NCBI GenBank assembly: GCA_964537965.1
Contig: CAZIDB010000145.1
Location: 1 to 11,879 of the forward strand
Length of the DNA stretch: 11,879 nt
Direction of reading: 5' to 3'
Source: SURF-24 sp964537965
GTDB taxonomy: Bacteria; Bacteroidota; Ignavibacteria; Ignavibacteriales; SURF-24
In this document: positions 1 through 6,313 of the stretch, piece by piece
Layout of the letters: every line of letters begins with the position of its first letter
How positions within the stretch are numbered: position 1 is the stretch's first letter
The notes under the pieces: model-generated
Seen by the model: only the letters and a program-made list of their open reading frames with translations
What the model was told of the DNA's origin: nothing
The model's database searches: none
Translations under genes and position numbers: made by a program

Positions 1-263
1 AGAAAAAATATAATGATAAGGGAATCTTAGTTGGTGAAGTGACAAAGAATGCGGATTCTAAAATAATGTCTGAGGAAAATTACACCGTTGATGATGCCGG
101 AAGATATATTGAAAAAGTAGTAACAAACCCGGCAGCCAACATTTCTAAAAGAATTACAAACGCTTATAATGAAAATGGTATAATGATTGAGCAAACGATT
201 TTTAATAAACTTAATGAACCCGTTAGTAAAATTTCTTATGTATACGAGTATAATGAGGAATAG
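1..263 (+). CDS. 3' end of a YD/RHS-like repeat protein (5' truncated by window edge)
   Basis: The reading frame is open from the first bases of the window to the TAG at 261-263, so this is the C-terminal 86 or so residues of a longer protein. A GTG at 39 is not needed as a start. The residues show a loose repeat of about 26-30 residues, each unit built around a Tyr/Val-Asn/Asp-x-x-Gly turn (YNDKG, VDDAG, YNENG) followed by a beta-strand-like stretch. This resembles the YD/RHS-type or toxin-immunity-like beta repeats of secreted Bacteroidota proteins. The next gene starts 3 bases after the stop, and its ribosome site lies inside this gene, so the two are probably co-transcribed. The upstream part is missing, so function is not assigned; the repeat-family call is a weak inference. 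Confidence 0.6.
   Translation, partial: KKYNDKGILVGEVTKNADSKIMSEENYTVDDAGRYIEKVVTNPAANISKRITNAYNENGIMIEQTIFNKLNEPVSKISYVYEYNEE
255..259 (+). promoter_or_regulatory. Shine-Dalgarno site for the small T9SS cargo gene
   Basis: GAGGA lies 7 bases before the ATG at 267 and inside the last codons of the upstream gene. This supports the start at 267 and suggests translational coupling. Confidence 0.6.
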
Positions 264-266
264 GCA

Positions 267-800
267 ATGAAGAAATTAATTACTTTAAAAACATTCCTGG
301 TAATTCTTTTGGGCTGTGTTGCTCTTACAGCTCAGGAGAAAAGTATTTTCAATTATTCATTCCAGGAAAGTAATACTGTTTTTTCAAAGCAGCAGAATAT
401 CACACTGAATATGTTTGTTGGTAAACCTGTCGTCGGAGTATCGGGTTCCGATAACCTGGTAATTAAAGGAAGTAATTTCTTTAACCTTAAAAGCCAGCAG
501 AGTACTCCGGTTAATTCAAAAACCAATAAGCTGCCTTTAAGTTACTCTCTCATGCAAAACTACCCTAATCCGTTTAACCCGGTAACCAGGATTGAGTATT
601 CTATTCCAACTGAAGGATACGTCTCAATATCAATTTATAATATGTTAGGCGAAAAGGTTAAGCAGCTTGTTGACGAAACCAAATCTCCGGGCAATTATTT
701 TATTGATTGGGACGCTTCGGGATTTTCAAGCGGTATTTATTTCTATAACATAAAAAGCGGTAATTATTCTGAATCAAGAAAACTAACGTTGCTTAGGTAA
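267..800 (+). CDS. Small secreted protein with T9SS type A sorting domain
   Basis: This 177-residue protein has three parts. Residues 1-22 are a Sec signal peptide (basic MKK, hydrophobic core, cleavage near TAQ). Residues 25-75 resemble the short beta domain common in small Ignavibacteria secreted proteins, with a GKPVVG turn where related proteins usually read GQPVxG. Residues 90-177 are a canonical T9SS C-terminal sorting domain: the signature NYPNPFNP near residue 98, strand SISIYNMLGEKV, GNYFIDWDASGFSSGIYFY, and a final KLTLLR. In this family the domain directs export across the outer membrane by the type IX machinery and is then normally cleaved. Almost nothing remains as passenger once signal and tail are removed, about 65 residues. 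It sits between a repeat protein and two fibre-like proteins, apparently in one operon, so a role on the cell surface with them is plausible but not shown. Confidence 0.88.
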   Translation: MKKLITLKTFLVILLGCVALTAQEKSIFNYSFQESNTVFSKQQNITLNMFVGKPVVGVSGSDNLVIKGSNFFNLKSQQSTPVNSKTNKLPLSYSLMQNYPNPFNPVTRIEYSIPTEGYVSISIYNMLGEKVKQLVDETKSPGNYFIDWDASGFSSGIYFYNIKSGNYSESRKLTLLR

Positions 801-841
801 AACAAAATGTTTAGTTATATGAAAAATAATTTTTACTTAAC

Positions 842-846
842 AGGAG
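842..846 (+). promoter_or_regulatory. Shine-Dalgarno site deciding the start at 852
   Basis: AGGAG stands 5 bases before the ATG at 852. The earlier in-frame ATG at 807 has no comparable site and would put 15 polar and mixed residues in front of an otherwise normal signal peptide, so 852 is preferred. Confidence 0.7.
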
Positions 847-851
847 CCAAT

Positions 852-2762
852 ATGAATATGAGGTCGTTATTCAAACTAATCATATTCGGATTATTCTTGC
901 TGGCAGGTTTTAAAAACGAAGTAACTGCACAGCTTCTGCCTGCAGGAAAATTTCCTAAGGTAATTAATTTCTCTGCTGTTCTTTCAGATGCTGACAACAG
1001 CATTATAACAAGCGGCGAATACAATATTTTATTTTCACTTTATACCTGTAAAGAAGGCGGAAAAGCTGTCTGGTCAGAATTACATGAAAAAGTGATTGTT
1101 GAAGACGGAGAAATTAATGTTCAGCTTGGCGGAGCTTCAGTACCTAACCCGCTTAACCTTTCATTTAACAGGCTTTACTATCTGGGCATTAAGTTAAACG
1201 GAAATGATGAACTGGCTCCAAGAATTGAATTACTTCCGTCACCATTCAGTATAAGAACGTTAGTAGCCAATAATGTAAGAGATAACTCACTTACTGCCAA
1301 TAAGATTGCGCCTAATTCTGTTACAAACAGTAAAATAAAAAGTGTTAGCTGGAGTAAGATAAAAGACCTGGTTGAACTAAACAATACTTTTTCCAGAACA
1401 AACAAAACAATTGATGAAACATCAGTTCTTCCTATGTTCTGGAGAAGATATGGCAACCTTCTGGAAGGGCAGAATAAATTTTTAGGTACAATCAATGACA
1501 GAAATTTAGTCATCAAAACAGACAGTATACAAAGAATGTTGTTCGACCCCTGGGGTATGGTTGTAATGGGAACCGTAACCGACTCGGTATTTTTTGAGGT
1601 GATAGGTAAAACTACTCTGGGAAATGTTTATGTTAAAGCCAAGATGGGAGTCGGGGCCGATTTTAATGAAACAGAAGCCAAGCTTCATATCAAGGAAGAC
1701 GGTTTACAAATTCCATTCAAGGTTGATACTGACAGTCTTGAAGTTTTTGTTATAGAGAACAGCGGAAGAGTTAAGATAACAAGCAGGCAAACCGGTGCCG
1801 ATGATGAAGAGGGTAATTATTCATTGTTTGTTAATTCTGTTGATCATGGAATTGTTATCGATGTAGACAGTGATAATTCAAATTCATCCACAAATTACAT
1901 GACGTTCTGGGATAATGATGGTATTAAAGGACGGATTGAAGGATATGATTGGGCAGATTATTTTGCAAATCCTAAAAATATTGCGCACGATATTTGGTTC
2001 GGTGCTCAGATTGTAGCGTTGGCAGTTGCTATAGCAGCAACCGCAGCAGGCGGTTTGGAAGTGCCTGATATAATTAACGGAACTGCAGAAGTGGCTTACT
2101 GGGCTTTTCAGAAAGCGTGGGATTTATCTCATCTTGGTGTTACTTATGAATCCGGCAGCGGGGATTATGCAGAATGGCTGGAGAAATTTGATCGCAATGA
2201 ATTCCTTATGCCGGGTGATATTGTCGGTGTTACAAGAGGTAAAATTTCTAAGAACACAAATAATGCTGAACAGGTCATGTCAATTTCTCATTCTCCTTTA
2301 GTTCTCGGTAATATGCCTCCCGATGAAAGAAAAATGGATTTTGAAAAAGTAGCTTTCAAAGGGCAGGTTCCTGTTAAAGTAAAAGGCGCTGTAAATTCAG
2401 GTGATTATATAATTCCGTCAGGATTAAATGATGGTGTTGGAATTGCTGTTGAACCCGAAATGATGACCGCTGAAGAATTTGCCAAAGTAGTCGGAAAATC
2501 CTGGGAAGAAAATCTGAATGAAGAAATAAAATACGTGAATGTTTCTGTCGGGTTAAAAATGAATGACCTGTTTAGTGTGGTCAGAAAAAAATATAACGAT
2601 AACCATAAACTTAAAAATGCATTAGTTGAAAAGAACAGGGAACTCGACGGTATTTTACTTCAACTAAAGGAAGTTGAAGATGATGTAAAACTGGTTAAGG
2701 ATTTACTTGAAAAGAAATCCCGCCGCCAGGATAAGCAGGCATTTACCTTAAACAAAAAATGA
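852..2762 (+). CDS. Secreted fibre-like protein with tail-spike-type autoproteolytic chaperone module (paralogue A)
   Basis: The protein has 636 residues from the ATG at 852; an upstream ATG at 807 would add 15. Residues 1-27 form a signal peptide ending in TAQ. Residues 35-135 match the beta-sandwich opening common in Bacteroidota fibre-like proteins (PKVINFSAVL, LYYLGIKL, APRIELLPSPFSIR). Residues 140-172 are two degenerate ten-residue NSLT/NSVT units. Residues 205-310 carry stalk segments (FLGTINDRNLVIKTDSIQRM, KMGVGADF, AKLHI, SGRVKIT). Residues 380-427 are hydrophobic and Ala-rich. Residues 428-570 resemble the Peptidase_G2 intramolecular chaperone of phage tail spikes, including GVTYESGSGDYAEWLE, PGDIVGV, SPLVLGNMP, VAFKGQVPVKVKG and GDYIIPSGLNDG. 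Residues 572-625 are a predicted coiled coil. No T9SS tail is present. Autocleavage before D438 is inferred by analogy. The partner downstream has the same layout. Confidence 0.82.
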   Translation: MNMRSLFKLIIFGLFLLAGFKNEVTAQLLPAGKFPKVINFSAVLSDADNSIITSGEYNILFSLYTCKEGGKAVWSELHEKVIVEDGEINVQLGGASVPNPLNLSFNRLYYLGIKLNGNDELAPRIELLPSPFSIRTLVANNVRDNSLTANKIAPNSVTNSKIKSVSWSKIKDLVELNNTFSRTNKTIDETSVLPMFWRRYGNLLEGQNKFLGTINDRNLVIKTDSIQRMLFDPWGMVVMGTVTDSVFFEVIGKTTLGNVYVKAKMGVGADFNETEAKLHIKEDGLQIPFKVDTDSLEVFVIENSGRVKITSRQTGADDEEGNYSLFVNSVDHGIVIDVDSDNSNSSTNYMTFWDNDGIKGRIEGYDWADYFANPKNIAHDIWFGAQIVALAVAIAATAAGGLEVPDIINGTAEVAYWAFQKAWDLSHLGVTYESGSGDYAEWLEKFDRNEFLMPGDIVGVTRGKISKNTNNAEQVMSISHSPLVLGNMPPDERKMDFEKVAFKGQVPVKVKGAVNSGDYIIPSGLNDGVGIAVEPEMMTAEEFAKVVGKSWEENLNEEIKYVNVSVGLKMNDLFSVVRKKYNDNHKLKNALVEKNRELDGILLQLKEVEDDVKLVKDLLEKKSRRQDKQAFTLNKK

Positions 2763-2768
2763 TTTATA

Positions 2769-2796
2769 CATAATCATAATGACAAAAAAGATTATG
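2769..2796 (+). repeat. Perfect 7-bp inverted repeat between the two fibre genes
   Basis: CATAATC (2769-2775) and GATTATG (2790-2796) are perfect inverted copies around a 14-base loop. The right arm ends 8 bases before the ATG at 2805, where no clear Shine-Dalgarno is visible. A weak hairpin here could tune translation of the second paralogue. The stem is AT-rich and there is no U-tract, so it is not a terminator. Confidence 0.35.
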
Positions 2797-2804
2797 GTGT
2801 TAAA

Positions 2805-4700
2805 ATGAAAAAAATATTTATTCTCTGCGTGGTTCAGTTGCTTCTAACTGTTATATGTAATCTAACTGAATCTGCATTTGCCCAGGAAGTAAAATCATCA
2901 AAGATGCCATCGCAGGTTTTATTCAACGGGTATCTTACGGATAAAGAGGGAAAAATTCTGGCAGATGATAATTATAATTTTATAATTCATGTCTACGATT
3001 CTCCAGATGCGCAATCACCGTTGTGGAGTGGTAAATATGAAAATGTTGAAGTAAAAGATGGTCTCTTTACAATTATGATCGGATCGAAGGAAGAGAATAC
3101 TTTATCGTTCGATAAAAAATATTATCTTGGGATTCAGGTAAATGATGATGCTGAAATGCCGCAGAGGCTTGAGCTTGGAACAAAAGCATATAGTCTTGGT
3201 TCAAAGTACGCAAACACAGTCAGAGATGGTTCCATTACAACAGAAAAGTTACAGGACGGTTCAATAACAAGCGACAAAATAAAGAGTCTGAGCTTTTCTA
3301 AAATTATTGATCCGCCTGCAGATATAAGGTCAATTGAGGACTTTAAGAATAGGTACGGGGTTTCAGGCTCTGATTATGACTGGTGGACATGGAATGGTAA
3401 TATAATCTATGGACCGGAACGACACTTTATCGGTACAAGAAACGCAAGAGATTTTTTAATCCAGACAAACGAAATAGACAGAATGCGTTTTGATCCTTTT
3501 GGATATATTCTATTGGGAACAGGAAAGAACCCGGTTGATTTTGAAGTGTTTGGTTACAGTATATTTGACTATTGGTTTGTTGATGGAAACCTTGGAGTTG
3601 GAATTGATCCTGCCGGAGCAAGGATGCACATTGCTGTTCCACCAAATAAAAATCCGCTTAGAGTTGATTACCTTGCCAATCCAATTTTAACAATTGATTC
3701 TCTTGGTCGTGTTGAGATTACAAGTTCAGTCACTGGTGACGATGATGACAAAGACGCTTATGCATTGAGTGTAAAAGGTGGCCAGCAGGGTATCGGTATT
3801 GATATTAACACCAGCGCCAATGGTGATAATAACTACGTTTCTTTCTGGGATGGCGAAGGAATGGTTGGTAGGATAGAAGGACAGACAGCAGGAGAATATT
3901 TACTTGAACCAATTAATATTGCAACTGATGCGTATTTAGCTGCTTTGGTTGTAGCAGAAGTAGTGGCTGCATCATCCTGGTTATATCCATTACCTATTCC
4001 TACTGAACCGGCAGATATCATTAGAATAGCTTCGGACATTGCAGAAATTACATTTGGAATAATCTGGGATCTGGCGAATCTTGGGGTTACTTATGAATCG
4101 GGAAGCGGCGATTACGCAGAATGGCTTGAGAGGAGAGATTTGAATGAAACACTTCTACCGGGAGATATTGTTGGTGTTAATGGCGGTAAGATTTCCAAGA
4201 ATACTTTTAATGCTGAAAAGTTAATGGCCATTTCAACTTCTCCTATCGTATTAGGAAATATGCCGTTAAAAACCGAAGAGAATAAATTTGAAAAAGTTGC
4301 TTTTATGGGACAAGTACCTGTAAAGGTAAGCGGTGAAGTTAATTGCGGAGATTTTATAATACCTTCCGGTCTTAATGATGGAACCGGTATTGCAATTTCG
4401 CCAGAACTTATAACTATTGATGAAATGGATAAGATTGTCGGCAGGACATGGTCAGAATCAAAGAATGAATCTGCTAAAATGGTTAACCTACTTGTCGGAG
4501 TAAACTCTACGGATATTGGACAAATCTTTAGACAGAACCAGGTAAGGAAAAATATTTCAGAATCAAAAATAAAAACGATTGACGCTGAAACTTCTTTACT
4601 AAAATTAAAAATTCTGGAGATTCGAAATACAATACGGAAGATAAATGAAAATAACGGCAGTGATAAAATGATTAATATAAAAAAGGTAAGTAACAACTAA
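2805..4700 (+). CDS. Secreted fibre-like protein with tail-spike-type autoproteolytic chaperone module (paralogue B)
   Basis: This 631-residue paralogue of the preceding gene starts 42 bases after its stop. Residues 1-27 are a signal peptide (cleavage near AFAQ). Residues 34-135 are the same N-terminal beta domain (MPSQVLFNGYLTD, PLWSGKYENVEVKDGLF, KKYYLGIQV). Residues 141-160 are two tandem DGSIT units. Stalk elements follow at residues 208-310 (FIGTRNARDFLIQTNEIDRM, GNLGVGIDPAGARMHI, LGRVEITS). Residues 372-424 are hydrophobic. The C-terminal module at 426-570 repeats the key blocks of its partner almost exactly: LGVTYESGSGDYAEWLE, LPGDIVGV, GGKISKNT, SPIVLGNMP, VAFMGQVPVKV, FIIPSGLNDG. The predicted cleavage-site Asp is D436, followed by E439. 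A basic, helix-rich tail ends the protein. Phage tail-spike modules of this type trimerise a fibre and then cut themselves off; here the signal peptide implies that this happens outside the cytoplasm. That role is inference. Confidence 0.82.
   Translation: MKKIFILCVVQLLLTVICNLTESAFAQEVKSSKMPSQVLFNGYLTDKEGKILADDNYNFIIHVYDSPDAQSPLWSGKYENVEVKDGLFTIMIGSKEENTLSFDKKYYLGIQVNDDAEMPQRLELGTKAYSLGSKYANTVRDGSITTEKLQDGSITSDKIKSLSFSKIIDPPADIRSIEDFKNRYGVSGSDYDWWTWNGNIIYGPERHFIGTRNARDFLIQTNEIDRMRFDPFGYILLGTGKNPVDFEVFGYSIFDYWFVDGNLGVGIDPAGARMHIAVPPNKNPLRVDYLANPILTIDSLGRVEITSSVTGDDDDKDAYALSVKGGQQGIGIDINTSANGDNNYVSFWDGEGMVGRIEGQTAGEYLLEPINIATDAYLAALVVAEVVAASSWLYPLPIPTEPADIIRIASDIAEITFGIIWDLANLGVTYESGSGDYAEWLERRDLNETLLPGDIVGVNGGKISKNTFNAEKLMAISTSPIVLGNMPLKTEENKFEKVAFMGQVPVKVSGEVNCGDFIIPSGLNDGTGIAISPELITIDEMDKIVGRTWSESKNESAKMVNLLVGVNSTDIGQIFRQNQVRKNISESKIKTIDAETSLLKLKILEIRNTIRKINENNGSDKMINIKKVSNN
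3225..3284 (+). repeat. Two tandem 10-codon DGSIT repeats inside paralogue B
   Basis: Residues 141-150 (DGSITTEKLQ) and 151-160 (DGSITSDKIK) are tandem copies. Such ten-residue units are typical of trimeric fibre shafts, where copy number changes shaft length. Paralogue A has two degenerate units at the same place (DNSLTANKIA, PNSVTNSKIK). Confidence 0.7.
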
Positions 4701-4964
4701 GAAAAAATTATTCCGCACAAATAAGGCAATTTGAAAATTCTAATGGAGTAAACAACCAATAGATTAGAAAGATATCTTCTATAGTCCCCGGCAAGTTACT
4801 TGTATTCCTCATCAAAAACAGTTTCTATTGATGCTAAATTCGTTTCTGTACTGATTCTTTATTTCATTTCCTCAATCGACATAAAGTATTTGGAAAAAAA
4901 GCAAGGATAAAAGAGGCTGATTAAATTTTTCGAAGTAAAACATTTTCCAGTGTAGCCAAATAAA

Positions 4965-4986
4965 AGGAATTTTACTTTAAATTCCT
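4965..4986. repeat. Perfect 8-bp inverted repeat upstream of rocD, possible operator
   Basis: AGGAATTT (4965-4972) and AAATTCCT (4979-4986) are perfect inverted copies with a 6-base loop. It lies just upstream of the candidate -7 box and has no T-run after it, which fits an operator or mRNA hairpin better than a terminator. No regulator can be named. Confidence 0.4.
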
Positions 4987-5010
4987 CTCGTAACTAAGAT
5001 GTTTTTTAGA

Positions 5011-5018
5011 TAAATTTG
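5011..5018 (+). promoter_or_regulatory. Candidate Bacteroidota-type -7 box for rocD
   Basis: TAAATTTG matches the TAnnTTTG consensus recognised by the primary sigma factor of Bacteroidota. It lies 39 bases before the start codon. No TTTG -33 element is seen at the usual 19-21 base spacing, so the call is tentative. Confidence 0.35.
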
Positions 5019-5057
5019 CACAAATTAATTTAATGTATTCATAAAATAAGGTTTTGT

Positions 5058-6269
5058 ATGACTTCTGAACATTTTATTGAACTGGAAGAAAAGTACGGCG
5101 CTCATAATTACCATCCTCTGCCTGTAGTTCTGGCTAAAGGTAACGGAGTTTTTCTGTGGGATGTTGAGGGAAAAAGATATTACGATTTTTTATCTGCATA
5201 CTCTGCGGTTAACCAGGGGCACTGCCACCCTAAAATAATTAATGCGTTAAAAGAACAAGCGGAAACATTGACATTAACATCAAGAGCTTTTTTTAATAAT
5301 CGTCTTGGTGAATACGAAAAATATATAACAGAATATTTTGGTTATGATAAAGTATTACCAATGAACTCTGGTGCTGAAGCCGATGAAACAGCTTTAAAGC
5401 TTTGCCGTAAGTGGGCTTACCTTAAAAAAGGCATTAAGGAAAATGAAGCAAAGATTATTGTTTGCGAAGGAAATTTTCATGGCAGAACAATTACAGTTAT
5501 TTCAATGTCTACGGATCCGGATTCTTACGAAGGATTTGGTCCGTTCACACCCGGCTTCATAAAAATTCCTTATAATGATTTAACAGCATTACAAAAAGCT
5601 TTGGAAGAACCAAACGTTGCCGGATTTTTAGTTGAACCAATTCAGGGGGAAGCCGGAGTATTTGTACCTGATGAAGGATATATCTTAAAAGCATATAATT
5701 TATGTAAAGCAAAAAATGTTTTGTTTATTGCTGACGAAGTTCAAACCGGAATTGCACGTACAGGTAAATTGTTATGTTGCGATCACGAGGATGTACGTCC
5801 GGATATTGTAATTCTTGGTAAAGCTTTATCCGGTGGGACAATGCCTATTTCAGCTGTATTGGCAGATGATGAAATTATGCTTTGTATAAAACCGGGTGAA
5901 CACGGCTCTACTTTTGGCGGAAATCCTTTAGCTGCAAAAGTTGCTATTGCATCTCTTGAAGTTGTAAAAGGAGAAAAATTAGCAGAGAATTCTGAACGGT
6001 TAGGCAAACTATTCAGAAGTGAATTAATGAAGATTGATTCTGATATGATTGAATTGGTTAGAGGAAAAGGATTACTTAATGCAATTGTTATTAAGCCCAA
6101 AAATGGTAAAGAAGCCTGGGATGTATGTTTGAAGATGCGTGATAACGGGCTTCTTGCAAAACCAACTCATCAGCATATTATTCGTTTTGCACCGCCGCTT
6201 GTTATTACAGAGGAACAGATTCACGAAGCCATCGATATTATTAAAAAATCACTTGCAGAGATCGCTTAA
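5058..6269 (+). CDS. rocD: Ornithine aminotransferase (ornithine--oxo-acid transaminase)
   Basis: The 403-residue PLP enzyme transfers the delta-amino group of L-ornithine to 2-oxoglutarate, giving glutamate-5-semialdehyde and glutamate, and links arginine and proline metabolism in the cytosol. The whole sequence aligns by eye, from memory, with human OAT at a constant offset of 37. The ornithine-binding tyrosines are Y18 and Y48 (human Y55, Y85), the carboxylate-binding arginine R143 (R180), the gate pair E198 and R376 (E235, R413), the PLP aspartate D226 (D263) and the Schiff-base lysine K255 (K292). Blocks include SAYSAVNQGHCHPKI, STDPDSYEGFGPF and KPGEHGSTFGGNPL. These ornithine-specific residues separate it from acetylornithine and GABA aminotransferases. 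The start is supported by a weak AAGG upstream. The gene appears monocistronic, with its own candidate promoter and a terminator after it. Confidence 0.96.
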   Translation: MTSEHFIELEEKYGAHNYHPLPVVLAKGNGVFLWDVEGKRYYDFLSAYSAVNQGHCHPKIINALKEQAETLTLTSRAFFNNRLGEYEKYITEYFGYDKVLPMNSGAEADETALKLCRKWAYLKKGIKENEAKIIVCEGNFHGRTITVISMSTDPDSYEGFGPFTPGFIKIPYNDLTALQKALEEPNVAGFLVEPIQGEAGVFVPDEGYILKAYNLCKAKNVLFIADEVQTGIARTGKLLCCDHEDVRPDIVILGKALSGGTMPISAVLADDEIMLCIKPGEHGSTFGGNPLAAKVAIASLEVVKGEKLAENSERLGKLFRSELMKIDSDMIELVRGKGLLNAIVIKPKNGKEAWDVCLKMRDNGLLAKPTHQHIIRFAPPLVITEEQIHEAIDIIKKSLAEIA

Positions 6270-6276
6270 ATTGAAT

Positions 6277-6309
6277 AAAAAAAATCGGGATACTAAGTTA
6301 TCCCGATTT
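6277..6309. terminator. Bidirectional intrinsic terminator between rocD and the hybrid kinase
   Basis: An 11-bp perfect stem, AAATCGGGATA (6282-6292) with TATCCCGATTT (6299-6309), encloses a 6-base loop. On the - strand it is followed by a run of eight U (A-run 6277-6284), a textbook intrinsic terminator for the kinase. On the + strand only UUU-GCG-UUU follows, so it terminates rocD less strongly. It starts 5 bases beyond the kinase stop. Confidence 0.9.
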
Positions 6310-6313
6310 GCGT

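Larger units (their letters stand above)
4701..5057. other. 357-base intergenic region between fibre genes and rocD
   Basis: No open frame of useful length and no convincing terminator is visible after the fibre gene. The region holds a 10-base palindrome AAGATATCTT at 4769-4778, probably chance, then a perfect 8-bp inverted repeat at 4965-4986 and a possible -7 box at 5011-5018, both listed separately. It is AT-rich and stop-dense in all frames. Confidence 0.6.

Noticed and set aside
807..851. Extended N-terminus for fibre protein A from the ATG at 807
   Set aside because: No ribosome site there, and it would bury a normal signal peptide; the ATG at 852 has AGGAG at ideal spacing.
1178..1516. 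A 112-codon - strand frame inside fibre gene A
   Set aside because: Antisense shadow with low-complexity Leu/Ser/Phe content and no family features.
4112..4696. A 194-codon open frame on the - strand inside fibre gene B
   Set aside because: It lies wholly antisense to a well-supported gene, has no recognisable domain, and is a typical shadow of AT-rich coding sequence.
852..4700. Prophage remnant explanation for the fibre genes
   Set aside because: Both proteins carry signal peptides, and no capsid, tail, integrase or lysis gene is nearby; the neighbours are secreted bacterial proteins.
4769..4778. Palindrome AAGATATCTT
   Set aside because: A 10-base palindrome without extension or nearby promoter is expected by chance in AT-rich DNA.
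5783..6100. A 105-codon - strand frame inside rocD
   Set aside because: It covers the lysine region of a clearly recognised enzyme on the other strand; no independent support.
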